Shown piece after piece: positions 23,682 through 32,913 of a DNA stretch of 64,000 bases. This stretch comes from Pararobbsia alpina_A. GTDB lineage: Bacteria; Pseudomonadota; Gammaproteobacteria; Burkholderiales; Burkholderiaceae. The notes beneath the pieces are model-generated. The model was given only the letters and a program-made list of their open reading frames with translations, was not told where the DNA came from and made no database searches. The DNA is taken from NCBI RefSeq assembly GCF_965118125.1, contig NZ_OZ221287.1, positions 248,001 through 312,000 of the forward strand, read 5' to 3'. How positions within the stretch are numbered: the stretch's first letter is position 1; each line of letters opens with the position of its first letter. The translations under genes were made by a program, and so were the position numbers.

Positions 23682-26096
23682 ATGACTAGAAAACTGTTTG
23701 CCGCGAATCGTCTTGTTCGCGCACTCGTGCTGACGGGGCTGCTGTGCAGCGGTCTTGCGCACGCCCAGGTCACGCTCAATTTCGTCAACGCTGACATCGA
23801 CCAGGTCGCAAAAGCAATCGGCGCAGCTACGAATCAGACGATCATCGTCGACCCGCGCGTCAAAGGTCAGATCAACCTCGTGTCCGAACAGCCGGTGCCC
23901 GAGGATCAAGCCATCAAAATCCTTACATCGGCGCTGCGCATGCAGGGCTTCGCGATGGTGACGGACCATGGCGTGCTCAAGGTCGTACCCGAAGCCGATG
24001 CGAAGCTTCAGGGTGTGCCGACGTATATCGGGAACGCGCCGGTCGCGCGCGGCGATTCGGTCATCACCCAGGTGTTCCAGCTGCATAGCGAATCGGCCAA
24101 CAACCTGCTGCCGGTGCTGCGGCCCCTGATTACGCCGAACAACACGATCGCCGCCTATCCGGCGAACAACTCGATCGTCGTGACCGACTATGCGGACAAC
24201 GTCCGCCGCATTGCATCCATCATTCAAGGAATCGATGGTGGCGCGGGACAAAGCGACGTGGCCGTGATCCCGCTCAAGAACGCCAGCTCGGTCGAACTCG
24301 CAGCTGAGCTCGTCAAGCTGCTCGATCCGGGTGCAGTCGGCAATACGGATGCGACACTCAAGGTATCGGTGCTGGCCGATCCGCGGACCAATTCGCTGAT
24401 GCTGCGTTCGTCGAACGGCGCACGCATGGCGATGGCCAAGAAGATCGTGACCGAACTCGACGCCGCGACGCGCGAACCGGGCAACATCCACGTGGTGCCG
24501 TTGCGCAATGCCGACGCGGTCCAGCTCGCCAAGACGCTGCACGGCATGCTCGGCGATTCGAGCGGCTCCGGCAACTCGAGCTCGAGCGGCAGCAAGGACC
24601 AGTTCAATCAGAACAACGGCGGCCTGTCGGGCGGCGTGGGTTCGTCGTCGTCAGGCTCGGGTTCATCGTCGTCGGGTATCGCCCCGCTGCCGTCAGGCAG
24701 CCTCGGCGGGTCTTCGGGCTCCGGCTCAGGCGGTTCGTATGGCAGCAGCGGCACCGGGGGCCAGGCCGGCTTGCTCGGCGGCACCAAGGATTCGGACGAG
24801 AATCAGGCCGGCGGCATGATCCAGGCCGATGCGGCGACGAACTCGCTGATCATCACGGCGCCCGAAGCGGTGTACCGGAACCTGCGCAACGTGATTGACC
24901 AGCTCGACCAGCGTCGCGCGCAGGTCTATATCGAATCGCTGATTGTCGAAATGGCGAACACCGACGGCGCGGCACTTGGCATTCAGTGGCAAGGCATTGT
25001 CGGTGGCGGCGACACGCAGTTGTTCGGCGGCACTAACTTCACGGCGGCCTCGGGTTCGGGCGCCGGCAATATCATCGACCTGACGGCGGCCGGCTACGCG
25101 GCGGCTGGCACCGCAGGGGGCATCTCGACCGCTGCGAGCCTGATCCAGCAAGGCCTGAACGTCGGCGTGCTGCACCGCTTCGGCAACAACCTCGCGCTCG
25201 GCGCCCTGCTGTCGGCACTCGATCAGATCGGCAACGTCAACGTGCTGTCGACGCCGAACATGATCACGCTCGACAACGAAGAAGCACGCATCGTCGTCGG
25301 TCAGAACATTCCGATTCTGACGGGTTCGTATTCGAACACCGGCACGACGGCAACGGTGACGCCGTTCCAGACGTTTGATCGTCAGGACGTCGGTATCACG
25401 CTGCACGTGAAGCCGCAGATCACCGAGAACGGCATCATCAAGCTTCAGCTCTATGAAGAAAGCTCGAGCGTCGTGTCCACGTCGCTGACGTCGACATCGG
25501 GTGCGATCATCAACAAGCGTTCGATCCAGTCGACGATCTTGTCGGACGACGGCCAGATCGTCGTGCTGGGCGGCTTGATTCAGGATCAGTACAACGACTC
25601 GGCCAACAAGGTGCCGCTGCTCGGCGACATCCCCTGGATCGGCGGGCTGTTCCGTTCGGAAAACAAGACGCGCACGAAGACCAACCTGATGGTGTTCCTG
25701 CGCCCGGTGATCATCAAGGACGCGTCGCAGCAGCAGTCGATCTCGCTTGACCGCTACGACTACATCCGTGCGCAGACGACGGGCTTCCAGTCGGACAACC
25801 GGATCCTGCCGAACACCGAGAACGCGGTCGTGCCGCCGCGCACGGGCAACCAGCCGGTGACGGGTAATCTCGGCATCATCTACACCGATCCGAAGACCGG
25901 GAAAGTGCTGCCGCAAGCGCAGCCGGTCCCGGGTGGCCCGACGTTGCCGGGCGGCATCAATGCAGTGCCGGGCGCGGGCCAGCAGCCGCCGGTGTCGACG
26001 CCGGTGCCGAATACGGCGCCGCAGTCGGCACCGATCGCACCGGCGCCTGCCCAGGCGCCCGCGCCGGCTGTCGCACCGACGCAGCAAGTGCAGTAA
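23682..26096 (+). CDS. gspD: Type II secretion outer-membrane secretin GspD
   Basis: This is an 804-residue secretin that forms the outer-membrane channel. A signal peptide (about 1-28, ending GLAHA) precedes N0 (VTLNFVNADIDQVAKAIG) and N1-N3 domains. A Gly/Ser-rich linker at about 290-370 interrupts N3. The C-terminal secretin domain includes VPLLGDIPWIGGLFRSE. The last 100 residues are Pro/Ala/Gln-rich and probably disordered; GspS-dependent secretins often bind a pilotin there, but no pilotin gene is seen. It is the first gene of the gsp operon, with gspE 26 nt downstream. Confidence 0.97.
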   Translation: MTRKLFAANRLVRALVLTGLLCSGLAHAQVTLNFVNADIDQVAKAIGAATNQTIIVDPRVKGQINLVSEQPVPEDQAIKILTSALRMQGFAMVTDHGVLKVVPEADAKLQGVPTYIGNAPVARGDSVITQVFQLHSESANNLLPVLRPLITPNNTIAAYPANNSIVVTDYADNVRRIASIIQGIDGGAGQSDVAVIPLKNASSVELAAELVKLLDPGAVGNTDATLKVSVLADPRTNSLMLRSSNGARMAMAKKIVTELDAATREPGNIHVVPLRNADAVQLAKTLHGMLGDSSGSGNSSSSGSKDQFNQNNGGLSGGVGSSSSGSGSSSSGIAPLPSGSLGGSSGSGSGGSYGSSGTGGQAGLLGGTKDSDENQAGGMIQADAATNSLIITAPEAVYRNLRNVIDQLDQRRAQVYIESLIVEMANTDGAALGIQWQGIVGGGDTQLFGGTNFTAASGSGAGNIIDLTAAGYAAAGTAGGISTAASLIQQGLNVGVLHRFGNNLALGALLSALDQIGNVNVLSTPNMITLDNEEARIVVGQNIPILTGSYSNTGTTATVTPFQTFDRQDVGITLHVKPQITENGIIKLQLYEESSSVVSTSLTSTSGAIINKRSIQSTILSDDGQIVVLGGLIQDQYNDSANKVPLLGDIPWIGGLFRSENKTRTKTNLMVFLRPVIIKDASQQQSISLDRYDYIRAQTTGFQSDNRILPNTENAVVPPRTGNQPVTGNLGIIYTDPKTGKVLPQAQPVPGGPTLPGGINAVPGAGQQPPVSTPVPNTAPQSAPIAPAPAQAPAPAVAPTQQVQ

Positions 26097-26122
26097 CGCA
26101 GCACAGGCATCGGAGAATCACC

Positions 26123-27637
26123 ATGACCACCGTCGCGCAAGGATCCACGACATCGCCGGGCAGCGGGCCAGGCCCGGCCGTCAGCGGGCTGCGCAGCGAT
26201 CAGGCGCCCTCGCCGCTCGCGGCGCGCACATTGCCGTACGGCTTTTCGCGCAATAACCAGATCCTGGTCGCGCATCAGCATTCCGACGGGCTCGAGGTCT
26301 GGGTCAGCGAACGCACGCCGGCAGCCGCCACGGCGGAAGTCGCGCGCAACTTCGGCGCGCTGCGTCTTGTCACGGTCGACGCCGCTGAACTCGCGCAGGC
26401 CATCAGCAATGCGTACGCGCGCCAGGACGGCAGCGCCGCGCAAGTGGTCGGCGAGGTCGAAGGTGAAGTCGATCTCTCGCTGTTGATGCAGGACATCCCC
26501 GAGATCGAGGACTTGCTCGAATCGGAAGACGATGCGCCGATCATCCGGATGATCAACGCCCTGCTCACGCAGGCGGCCCGCGAAGGCGCATCGGACATTC
26601 ACATCGAGCCGTTCGAGAATGCGTCGGTCGTGCGCTTTCGCGTCGACGGCACGCTGCGCGACGTCGTGCGTCCGAAAAAGGCGCTGCATGGCGCACTGAT
26701 CTCGCGGATCAAGATCATGGCGCAGCTTGATATCGCCGAGAAGCGTTTGCCGCAGGACGGACGCATCACGTTGCGCGTGGGCGGACGCCCGGTCGACGTG
26801 CGGGTATCGACGCTGCCGACCGGCCACGGCGAACGCGCCGTGCTGCGGATGCTCGAAAAGGATTCGCAGCGGCTCAATCTCGAAGCGCTCGGCATGTCGT
26901 CGGCGACGCAAGGCCTGTTCGACAAGCTCATCTCGAAGCCGCACGGCATTGTGCTGGTCACGGGACCGACGGGCTCGGGCAAGACGACAACGCTCTACGC
27001 GGCGCTGTCGCGGCTCGAGACTGAAACGAGCAACATCATGACGGTCGAAGACCCGATCGAATATGACCTGTCGGGAATCGGCCAGACGCAGGTCAACGAC
27101 CGGATCGGGATGACGTTCGCGCGAGCGTTGCGCTCGATCCTGCGTCAGGACCCGGACATCATCATGATCGGTGAAATCCGCGACCTCGAGACCGCGCAGA
27201 TCGCGGTTCAGGCATCGCTGACCGGTCACCTTGTGCTGGCGACGCTGCACACGAACGATGCCGCATCCGCCGTGACGCGTCTGACCGATATGGGCGTCGA
27301 GCCCTACCTGCTCGCGTCGAGTTTGCTCGGTGTGCTCGCGCAGCGGCTTGTGCGTCGCTTGTGCCCTGCGTGCAAGATCGAACGCGATGGCACGTGGCAT
27401 CCTGTCGGGTGCGACGCTTGCGGACGATCGGGCTATGCGGGCCGGCGCGGCGTGTACGAATTGCTCACGATCGACGACGCAATCCGCACGCTGATTCACA
27501 AACAGGCAGCGGATGCGGAGATTCTTGCGGCAGGGCGTGCAGGCGGCATGCATACCTTGCGCGAAGATGCCGACCGTTGGATTTCGCAGGGCTACACATC
27601 GCTCGAAGAAGTGATCCGTGTGACAGGCGGCGAGTAG
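26123..27637 (+). CDS. gspE: Type II secretion ATPase GspE
   Basis: This is a 504-residue cytoplasmic ATPase that drives pseudopilus growth. An N-terminal GspE-N region (about 40-130) is followed by the core with Walker A GPTGSGKTT, the Asp box VEDPIEYDLSG, Walker B DIIMIGEIRDLETA and the His box LATLHTNDA. A zinc-binding CPAC...CDAC module lies near residues 414-435, as in classical GspE. A short N-terminal low-complexity stretch precedes it. It is co-directional with gspD and gspF. Confidence 0.97.
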   Translation: MTTVAQGSTTSPGSGPGPAVSGLRSDQAPSPLAARTLPYGFSRNNQILVAHQHSDGLEVWVSERTPAAATAEVARNFGALRLVTVDAAELAQAISNAYARQDGSAAQVVGEVEGEVDLSLLMQDIPEIEDLLESEDDAPIIRMINALLTQAAREGASDIHIEPFENASVVRFRVDGTLRDVVRPKKALHGALISRIKIMAQLDIAEKRLPQDGRITLRVGGRPVDVRVSTLPTGHGERAVLRMLEKDSQRLNLEALGMSSATQGLFDKLISKPHGIVLVTGPTGSGKTTTLYAALSRLETETSNIMTVEDPIEYDLSGIGQTQVNDRIGMTFARALRSILRQDPDIIMIGEIRDLETAQIAVQASLTGHLVLATLHTNDAASAVTRLTDMGVEPYLLASSLLGVLAQRLVRRLCPACKIERDGTWHPVGCDACGRSGYAGRRGVYELLTIDDAIRTLIHKQAADAEILAAGRAGGMHTLREDADRWISQGYTSLEEVIRVTGGE

Positions 27638-27698
27638 CGCGCATCACGACGCGACACCGCACGCAAACCGATCCTCGACGAGGCCGATCGCCACCACC

Positions 27699-28916
27699 AT
27701 GCCAGCATTTCGTTTCGAAGCACTCGACACATCGGGCAAGTCGCAACGCGGCGTGATCGAAGCCGACAGCGCGAAGGGCGCGCGCGGCCAGTTGCGCACG
27801 CAAGGCCTCACGCCGGTGCTCGTCGAGCCGGCGGGACAGCGCGCGCGGGGCGAACGCAGCGAACGTCTGTCGTTCGGCCGCAAGCTCTCGCAGAGAGAAC
27901 AGGCACTGCTGACCCGTCAGCTAGCGAGCCTGATGGTCGCCGGCCTGCCGGTCGATGAAGCGTTACAGGTGCTGGCCGATCAGGCCGAGCGCGAGTATGT
28001 GCGGGAACTGGTCGCGGCGATCCGCGCCGAAGTGCTCGGCGGTCAGTCGCTCGCGGGCGCGTTGCAGCGCCATCCGCGCGATTTTCCCGAGATCTATCGC
28101 GCGCTGGTCTCGGCCGGCGAACACACGGGCAAGCTCGGCATTGTGATGACGCGGCTCGCGGACTATATCGAGCAGCGCAATGCGCTCAAGCAGAAGATCG
28201 TGCTTGCGTTCACGTATCCGACGATCGTGACGATCGTCGCTTTCGGGATCGTGTCGTTTCTGCTGAGCTACGTGGTGCCGCAAGTCGTCAGCGTGTTTGC
28301 GACGACGAAGCAGGCGTTGCCGCTGATCACGGTGCTCATGATGGGTCTGTCGGACTTTGTCCGAAAGGATTGGTGGATCTCGCTGATCGTGCTGTTCGTG
28401 GTCGGCTGGCTGATCAAGAAGATTCTGGCGCAGCCCGGACCGAAGCTCGCGTTTCACCGATGGCTGCTGACAGCGCCGATCGTGGGCAAGCTCGTACGCG
28501 GCTACAACACGGTGCGCTTTGCAAGCACGCTGGCGATTTTGACGGCGGCGGGCGTGCCGATTCTGCGTGCGCTGCAGGCGGCTGGCGAAACGCTCAGCAA
28601 TGCGGCGATGAGTGCGAACGTCGAGGATGCGATCGTGCGCGTGCGCGAAGGGACGTCGCTATCGCGCGCGCTCGCTGGCACAAAGACGTTTCCGCCGGTG
28701 CTGGTTCACCTGATTCGTTCGGGTGAAGCGACGGGTGACGTCACGACGATGCTCGATCGCGCGGCGAACGGCGAATCGATGGAACTCGAGCGGCGGACGA
28801 TGTTTCTGACGAGCCTGCTCGAGCCGTTGCTGATTCTGGCGATGGGCGGAATGGTGCTCGTGATCGTGCTCGCGGTGATGCTGCCGATCATCGAGTTGAA
28901 CCAGCTGGTGCAGTGA
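27699..28916 (+). CDS. gspF: Type II secretion inner-membrane platform protein GspF
   Basis: This is a 405-residue platform protein with two repeated GspF domains. Each has the pattern LTRQLASLMVAGLPVDEAL or VRFASTLAILTAAGVPILRAL. Three membrane helices lie at about 170-190, 220-240 and 375-400. It couples the ATPase GspE to the pseudopilus. It follows gspE after 61 nt, and the next gene, gspC, is on the opposite strand. Confidence 0.97.
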   Translation: MPAFRFEALDTSGKSQRGVIEADSAKGARGQLRTQGLTPVLVEPAGQRARGERSERLSFGRKLSQREQALLTRQLASLMVAGLPVDEALQVLADQAEREYVRELVAAIRAEVLGGQSLAGALQRHPRDFPEIYRALVSAGEHTGKLGIVMTRLADYIEQRNALKQKIVLAFTYPTIVTIVAFGIVSFLLSYVVPQVVSVFATTKQALPLITVLMMGLSDFVRKDWWISLIVLFVVGWLIKKILAQPGPKLAFHRWLLTAPIVGKLVRGYNTVRFASTLAILTAAGVPILRALQAAGETLSNAAMSANVEDAIVRVREGTSLSRALAGTKTFPPVLVHLIRSGEATGDVTTMLDRAANGESMELERRTMFLTSLLEPLLILAMGGMVLVIVLAVMLPIIELNQLVQ

Positions 28917-29086
28917 TTCAGGACATGCGGTGCGGATGTCGTGTCCGCTGATGTGAGGTTCGCTGCGGTAGGGTTTTCTGAGCAGAGGGAGAGCCGGCTT
29001 AGCGACGTGTTCGACGCCGGCAACGCTGGGTGGGGACCTGCCCGAGGCGTTGGCCAGGGCGGCGACCCCGGCCGAAGCGGCCGATA

Positions 29087-29497
29087 TCAGCGAACCCAGA
29101 TCGTCGGGCCGGCGCCGTTGGCGGGCATTGCGATTTCGGTCTTGGCGCCGTTGCGATCGATGACGATCGAACGGGAGCGGATTTCGCTCAGTGTCGAACC
29201 ACCGCCGACGCCCTGGCCGAGCGCGACCGCATGAGGCGGTTCGCCGTTGTAGCTGACGATCGCAGCGCCTTCGTGATCGCTGAGTCCGAGCACACCGATG
29301 AGCTGAATCTGCGTCGCGTGCGTGGGCTGACTGCCGAAGAGCTGCGCGGCGTCTCCCGCGCTGGGCTCGACCTGTGCGGCAGCGGCCTGCGACGGCGCGG
29401 CGGGATGTTGGGTCAGCGTAATGACCCAGTAGGTCAGCGTCGCGCAGAGCAGCGCAAACAGCGCGAGCGACACGAGGCGGAATTGGAGTCGGTTCAT
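29087..29497 (-). CDS. gspC: Type II secretion protein GspC (short, opposite strand)
   Basis: This is a 136-residue protein with one N-terminal membrane helix (about 5-27). The homology region AAQLFGSQPTHATQIQLIGVLGLSDHEGAAIVSYNGEPPHAVALGQ normally links the GspD secretin to the inner-membrane complex. It ends without a PDZ or coiled-coil domain, about half the length of enterobacterial GspC. Start 29497 gives a proper N-in helix; the frame is open to 29566. It is transcribed against the rest of the operon, between gspF and gspG, an arrangement I recall as usual in Burkholderia. Confidence 0.88.
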   Translation of the reverse strand: MNRLQFRLVSLALFALLCATLTYWVITLTQHPAAPSQAAAAQVEPSAGDAAQLFGSQPTHATQIQLIGVLGLSDHEGAAIVSYNGEPPHAVALGQGVGGGSTLSEIRSRSIVIDRNGAKTEIAMPANGAGPTIWVR

Positions 29498-29661
29498 GCG
29501 TGCATTGTACGGCGCGTAAGCGGCAGCGGGATGACGAATATGCACCCGCGTCACATTGCGTGACACAGCGCGCGAACTGTCCGTACAGGGCCGCGTCGGC
29601 GCGTCATCTTCGCGACTTACAATGAACAGAGCGATTTTTTGAAAGAGAGAGGCAGTCAGTC

Positions 29662-30171
29662 ATGCAAGTGTTAACGGAACATGTGACGGAACAAGTGACG
29701 ACAGAACCGGCGGTTCAGACGGCGCCAGCGTCGCGCGCACGCGCAATGCGCACGCGCCTGCAACGCGGGTTCACGCTGATCGAAGTGATGGTCGTGATTG
29801 CGATCCTCGGCATTCTTGCCGCGTTGATCGTGCCGAAGATCATGAGCCGCCCCGACGAAGCGCGTCGTGTCGCCGCGCGTCAGGACATCTCGACGATCAT
29901 GCAGGCGCTCAAGCTGTACCGGCTGGACAACGGCCGTTACCCGACTCAGGATCAGGGCCTGCAGGCGCTGATCAAGAAGCCGGATTCGGAACCCGTGCCG
30001 ACGAACTGGAAGGAAGGTGGTTATCTCGAGCGTCTGCCGGCCGACCCGTGGGGCTCGCAATATCAATATCTGAATCCGGGCGCGCACGATGAGATTGATG
30101 TCTTCAGCTACGGCGCCGACAAGAAACCCGGCGGCGAAGGCAACGACGCCGATATCGGTTCCTGGCAGTAA
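29662..30171 (+). CDS. gspG: Major pseudopilin GspG
   Basis: This is a 169-residue prepilin. Processing is expected after Gly36 in LQRG-FTLIEVMVVIAILG, with Glu at +5. The leader of 36 residues is far longer than the usual 6-15. ATG 29662 has AGAGAGG 10 nt upstream; an internal ATG at 29746 would give an 8-residue leader but has no ribosome binding site. The mature part has the calcium-loop-type end YGADKKPGGEGNDADIGSWQ. It is the main subunit of the secretion pseudopilus. Confidence 0.95.
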   Translation: MQVLTEHVTEQVTTEPAVQTAPASRARAMRTRLQRGFTLIEVMVVIAILGILAALIVPKIMSRPDEARRVAARQDISTIMQALKLYRLDNGRYPTQDQGLQALIKKPDSEPVPTNWKEGGYLERLPADPWGSQYQYLNPGAHDEIDVFSYGADKKPGGEGNDADIGSWQ

Positions 30172-30192
30172 AGCATAACGGCCGGGTTGATC

Positions 30193-30681
30193 ATGCGATG
30201 CGCACAGGCGCCGCGCGCCGCGCGCGGCTTTACGCTGATCGAGATGCTCGTGGTCCTCGTGATCGCGGGCATTCTTGTCGCGGCCGCGTCGCTTGCGCTC
30301 ACGCGCAATCCGCGCACGGATCTCGCCGAAGAAGCGCAGCGACTTGCGCTTGCCTTTGAAACCGCGAGTGACGATGCGCAACTGCGCTCGTCACCGATTG
30401 CGTGGTCCCCCATGCAGGGCGGCTATCGTTTCTTTTCGCGCGAACGCGACGGCGGATGGCGTAGCCTCGATGATGATCCGCTGCTGATGCCACGGTCATG
30501 GAGCACGGAAGTGGATCGCGTATCGATTCGTTACCCGGGTGTGCAAGGTGCGTCGGGTCAGGCTGAACGGTTGGTGTTCGGCGTCGAGGCTATCGATCTG
30601 CCCGCGGTCATCACGCTCTATGGTCCTTCCGCGCAGGTCAGCATCGTGAGTACGGGCAATGGCCGCTATGCCGTTCAATAA
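30193..30681 (+). CDS. gspH: Minor pseudopilin GspH
   Basis: This is a 162-residue prepilin with a short leader ending RAARG before FTLIEMLVVLVIAG. ATG 30193 was chosen over a TTG at 30187. The globular part has SPIAWSPMQGGYRFF and a C-terminal strand-rich end typical of GspH. It overlaps gspI by 14 nt. Confidence 0.92.
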   Translation: MRCAQAPRAARGFTLIEMLVVLVIAGILVAAASLALTRNPRTDLAEEAQRLALAFETASDDAQLRSSPIAWSPMQGGYRFFSRERDGGWRSLDDDPLLMPRSWSTEVDRVSIRYPGVQGASGQAERLVFGVEAIDLPAVITLYGPSAQVSIVSTGNGRYAVQ

Positions 30682-31102
30682 GCATCGCGCCCTGCTCTCG
30701 CGCCGGTCTTTGCGACGGAGTGCCGGCCGCCGGAGTGCCGGTTTTACGATGATCGAAGTGCTCGTCGCGCTCGCGATCATCGCAATTGCGCTCGGCGCGT
30801 CATTGCGCGCAGTCGGCAGCCTGGCAAGCAACTCGTCGCGACTCCACGAACGCATGCTCGCCGGCTGGAGCGCCGACAACGCGCTGACGACGATTTCGCT
30901 TCAGCATCAATGGCCCGAGATCGGTACATCGGTCGTTGAATGTCCGCAGGGCGATCTCGCGCTGGTTTGCGCAATCACGGTACGTTCAACCCCGAACCCG
31001 CTGTTCCGCCAGATCGAAGTGGTCGTGCGGCGCGCGAATAACGACGAAGTGCTGGCCAGTATTACCACGGTGATTCCCAATGAAACGCGTCGCTCGCTCT
31101 AA
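30668..31102 (+). CDS. gspI: Minor pseudopilin GspI
   Basis: This is a 144-residue prepilin. The leader of 25 residues ends in RRSAG before FTMIEVLVALAIIAIALGASLRAVG. The internal ATG at 30668 is used here; an ATG at 30659 in the same frame would add three residues. The C-terminal half carries the family pair of cysteines (VVECPQGDLALVCAI). With GspJ and GspK it forms the tip of the pseudopilus. It overlaps gspH and gspJ. Confidence 0.92.
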   Translation: MPFNKHRALLSRRSLRRSAGRRSAGFTMIEVLVALAIIAIALGASLRAVGSLASNSSRLHERMLAGWSADNALTTISLQHQWPEIGTSVVECPQGDLALVCAITVRSTPNPLFRQIEVVVRRANNDEVLASITTVIPNETRRSL

Positions 31103-31754
31103 GCGTGCGCCGCGTCGCGCGGCGGGCTTCACGCTCATCGAAATGCTGGTGGCGATCGCCTTGCTCGCGGTCGTCGCGGTCCTGTCGTATCGCGGCCTCG
31201 ACGAGATCCTGCGCGCGCGCGAATCGCTGACGTCGCATATGACGAGCGAACGCGCGTTGTCGCAGCTGTTTGCACAGGTCAATGTGGATTTGCGCAATGC
31301 CGCGCGAGACGATGAAGTCGGGCAGCCGCCCGTGCGTGTCGGCGGTGGCGTGCTGCAGATCGTGCGCAATATGCGCCTGCCCGGACAAGCGCCGCGCTTG
31401 CAGGTGATTCGCTATCGCGACACCGGGCATCGTGTCGTGCGCGAAGCGTCGCCCGGGATCTCGACGATCGGTCAGCTGCGCGCGAATCTCAACGGGCAGG
31501 CTGATGATGGCTGGAGTTCGATCGAACTCGCGTCGGGTGTCGATGGGTTCGGATCAGAGGCCTGGGTGCCCGATCACGGCTTCACCGCTGACATGAGCGT
31601 GGCGCGCGATCAGCTCGATGCCGATATCAAGGCGCCGACCATTCCGCAGGCGGGCAACGGGCCGCTGCCGCGCAGCGTGACGGGCGTCGCGGTCGATATC
31701 CGGCTCCATGGCCAGCCGGCCCCGGTGCGGCGCATCCTGCTGGTGGGGCAATGA
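31080..31754 (+). CDS. gspJ: Minor pseudopilin GspJ
   Basis: This is a 224-residue prepilin with leader MKRVARSKRAPRRAAG and helix FTLIEMLVAIALLAVVAVLSYRGLDEIL. The length and body (SQLFAQVNVDLRNAARDD) fit GspJ. It overlaps gspI by 23 nt and gspK by 4 nt (ATGA), so translation is coupled through the tip subunits. Confidence 0.94.
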   Translation: MKRVARSKRAPRRAAGFTLIEMLVAIALLAVVAVLSYRGLDEILRARESLTSHMTSERALSQLFAQVNVDLRNAARDDEVGQPPVRVGGGVLQIVRNMRLPGQAPRLQVIRYRDTGHRVVREASPGISTIGQLRANLNGQADDGWSSIELASGVDGFGSEAWVPDHGFTADMSVARDQLDADIKAPTIPQAGNGPLPRSVTGVAVDIRLHGQPAPVRRILLVGQ

Positions 31755-32884
31755 TGAAACATCGCGTCATTCACCCGCCGCAAGCCCACGCGCAATCGCG
31801 ACGCGAGCGCGGGGTCGCGATCATCAGCGCATTGCTGGTCGTCGCGCTGTCCGCGATCCTCGTGGCCGGCATTCTGTGGCGGCAACAGGTACAGATCCGC
31901 CGTATCGAGAATCAGCGACTCGTGAATCAGTCCGAATGGGTCGCGCGCGGCACGATCGATTGGGCGCGACTGGTCCTGCGCTCGGGTGCGGACACGTCGC
32001 CGGTCGACTATCTCGGCGGCGTCTGGGCCGTGCCGATCGCAGAAACCCGCCTGTCCGACCTGCTCGGCAAATTCGGCGGCGGCTCGGGCGGCGATCTCGA
32101 AGGGACCAACGACAGCTGGGTGTCGGGCTCGATCGAGGATGCGCAGGCCAAGTTCAACCTGCGCAATATGGCCATGTCGACGGCATCGACGGGCGCCGCG
32201 ATCGATCCGGTGCAGGTCAAGGCGTTTCAGAAGCTGCTCGCTTCGCTGGGTCTGAACGGCGAGCTTGCGGGCCCGGCTTCGCAGTATGTGAGGCGTTCGC
32301 TTCAGTATTCGATCGGCCGCACACGTCAGAGCGTCAGCAATTCGCTGTCGAGCATGACGTCGATCCAGGGCGTGCCGAACGTGCCGCAGCCCGGTGGCGC
32401 TGATGGCCAATTCACCGACAAGCCCGGGCTGGCCGACAGCGACGACGATTCATCGGCGCGCCCATTGCCGATCACTTCGGTCTATTCGCTGCTCGACGTT
32501 CCGGGCTTCACGCCCGCGGTCGTGGCGCGACTCGCGCCGTTCGTGACCGTCTTGCCGACCGTGACCCCGATCAACGTGAACACCGCGAGCGCGGAGGTCA
32601 TCTCCGCGCTCATTCCCGAACTCTCGCTGTCGAATGCGCAGGGGCTGGTCAACCAGCGCGATCAAGTATTCTTTATCTCGGTGGGCGATTTCCAGACGCG
32701 TGTGGGCGCCATGCTACCTCCGAACTTCACCATCGATACCAGCGACATCGACGTGAAAACGAGCTATTTCATACTCCACGGCCAGATCCGGCGTGGACGC
32801 GCGCAATTGCATCGCGACGCGCTGATTTATCGGGACACCCTTACGCATGCGACGCGCGTTGTCAGCGTCGACGATGCGAACTAA
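31751..32884 (+). CDS. gspK: Minor pseudopilin GspK
   Basis: This is a 377-residue tip pseudopilin. The leader ends RRERG at residue 21, before VAIISALLVVALSAILVAG. The usual Glu at +5 is Ser, which is normal for GspK because it caps the pilus. A large alpha domain and a SAM-like fold (INVNTASAEVISALIPELS) follow. A Ser/Asp-rich loop (near 220-235) may hold the metal site. It overlaps gspJ by 4 nt and lies 29 nt before gspL. Confidence 0.94.
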   Translation: MMKHRVIHPPQAHAQSRRERGVAIISALLVVALSAILVAGILWRQQVQIRRIENQRLVNQSEWVARGTIDWARLVLRSGADTSPVDYLGGVWAVPIAETRLSDLLGKFGGGSGGDLEGTNDSWVSGSIEDAQAKFNLRNMAMSTASTGAAIDPVQVKAFQKLLASLGLNGELAGPASQYVRRSLQYSIGRTRQSVSNSLSSMTSIQGVPNVPQPGGADGQFTDKPGLADSDDDSSARPLPITSVYSLLDVPGFTPAVVARLAPFVTVLPTVTPINVNTASAEVISALIPELSLSNAQGLVNQRDQVFFISVGDFQTRVGAMLPPNFTIDTSDIDVKTSYFILHGQIRRGRAQLHRDALIYRDTLTHATRVVSVDDAN

Positions 32885-32913
32885 AACACCTTCCAACCAG
32901 GGACGCGGACGCC

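Noticed and set aside
24726..27553. Long antisense frames over gspD and gspE (453 and 557 codons)
   Set aside because: Same GC-skewed codon effect; composition is Arg-rich and the sense frames are clear T2SS genes.
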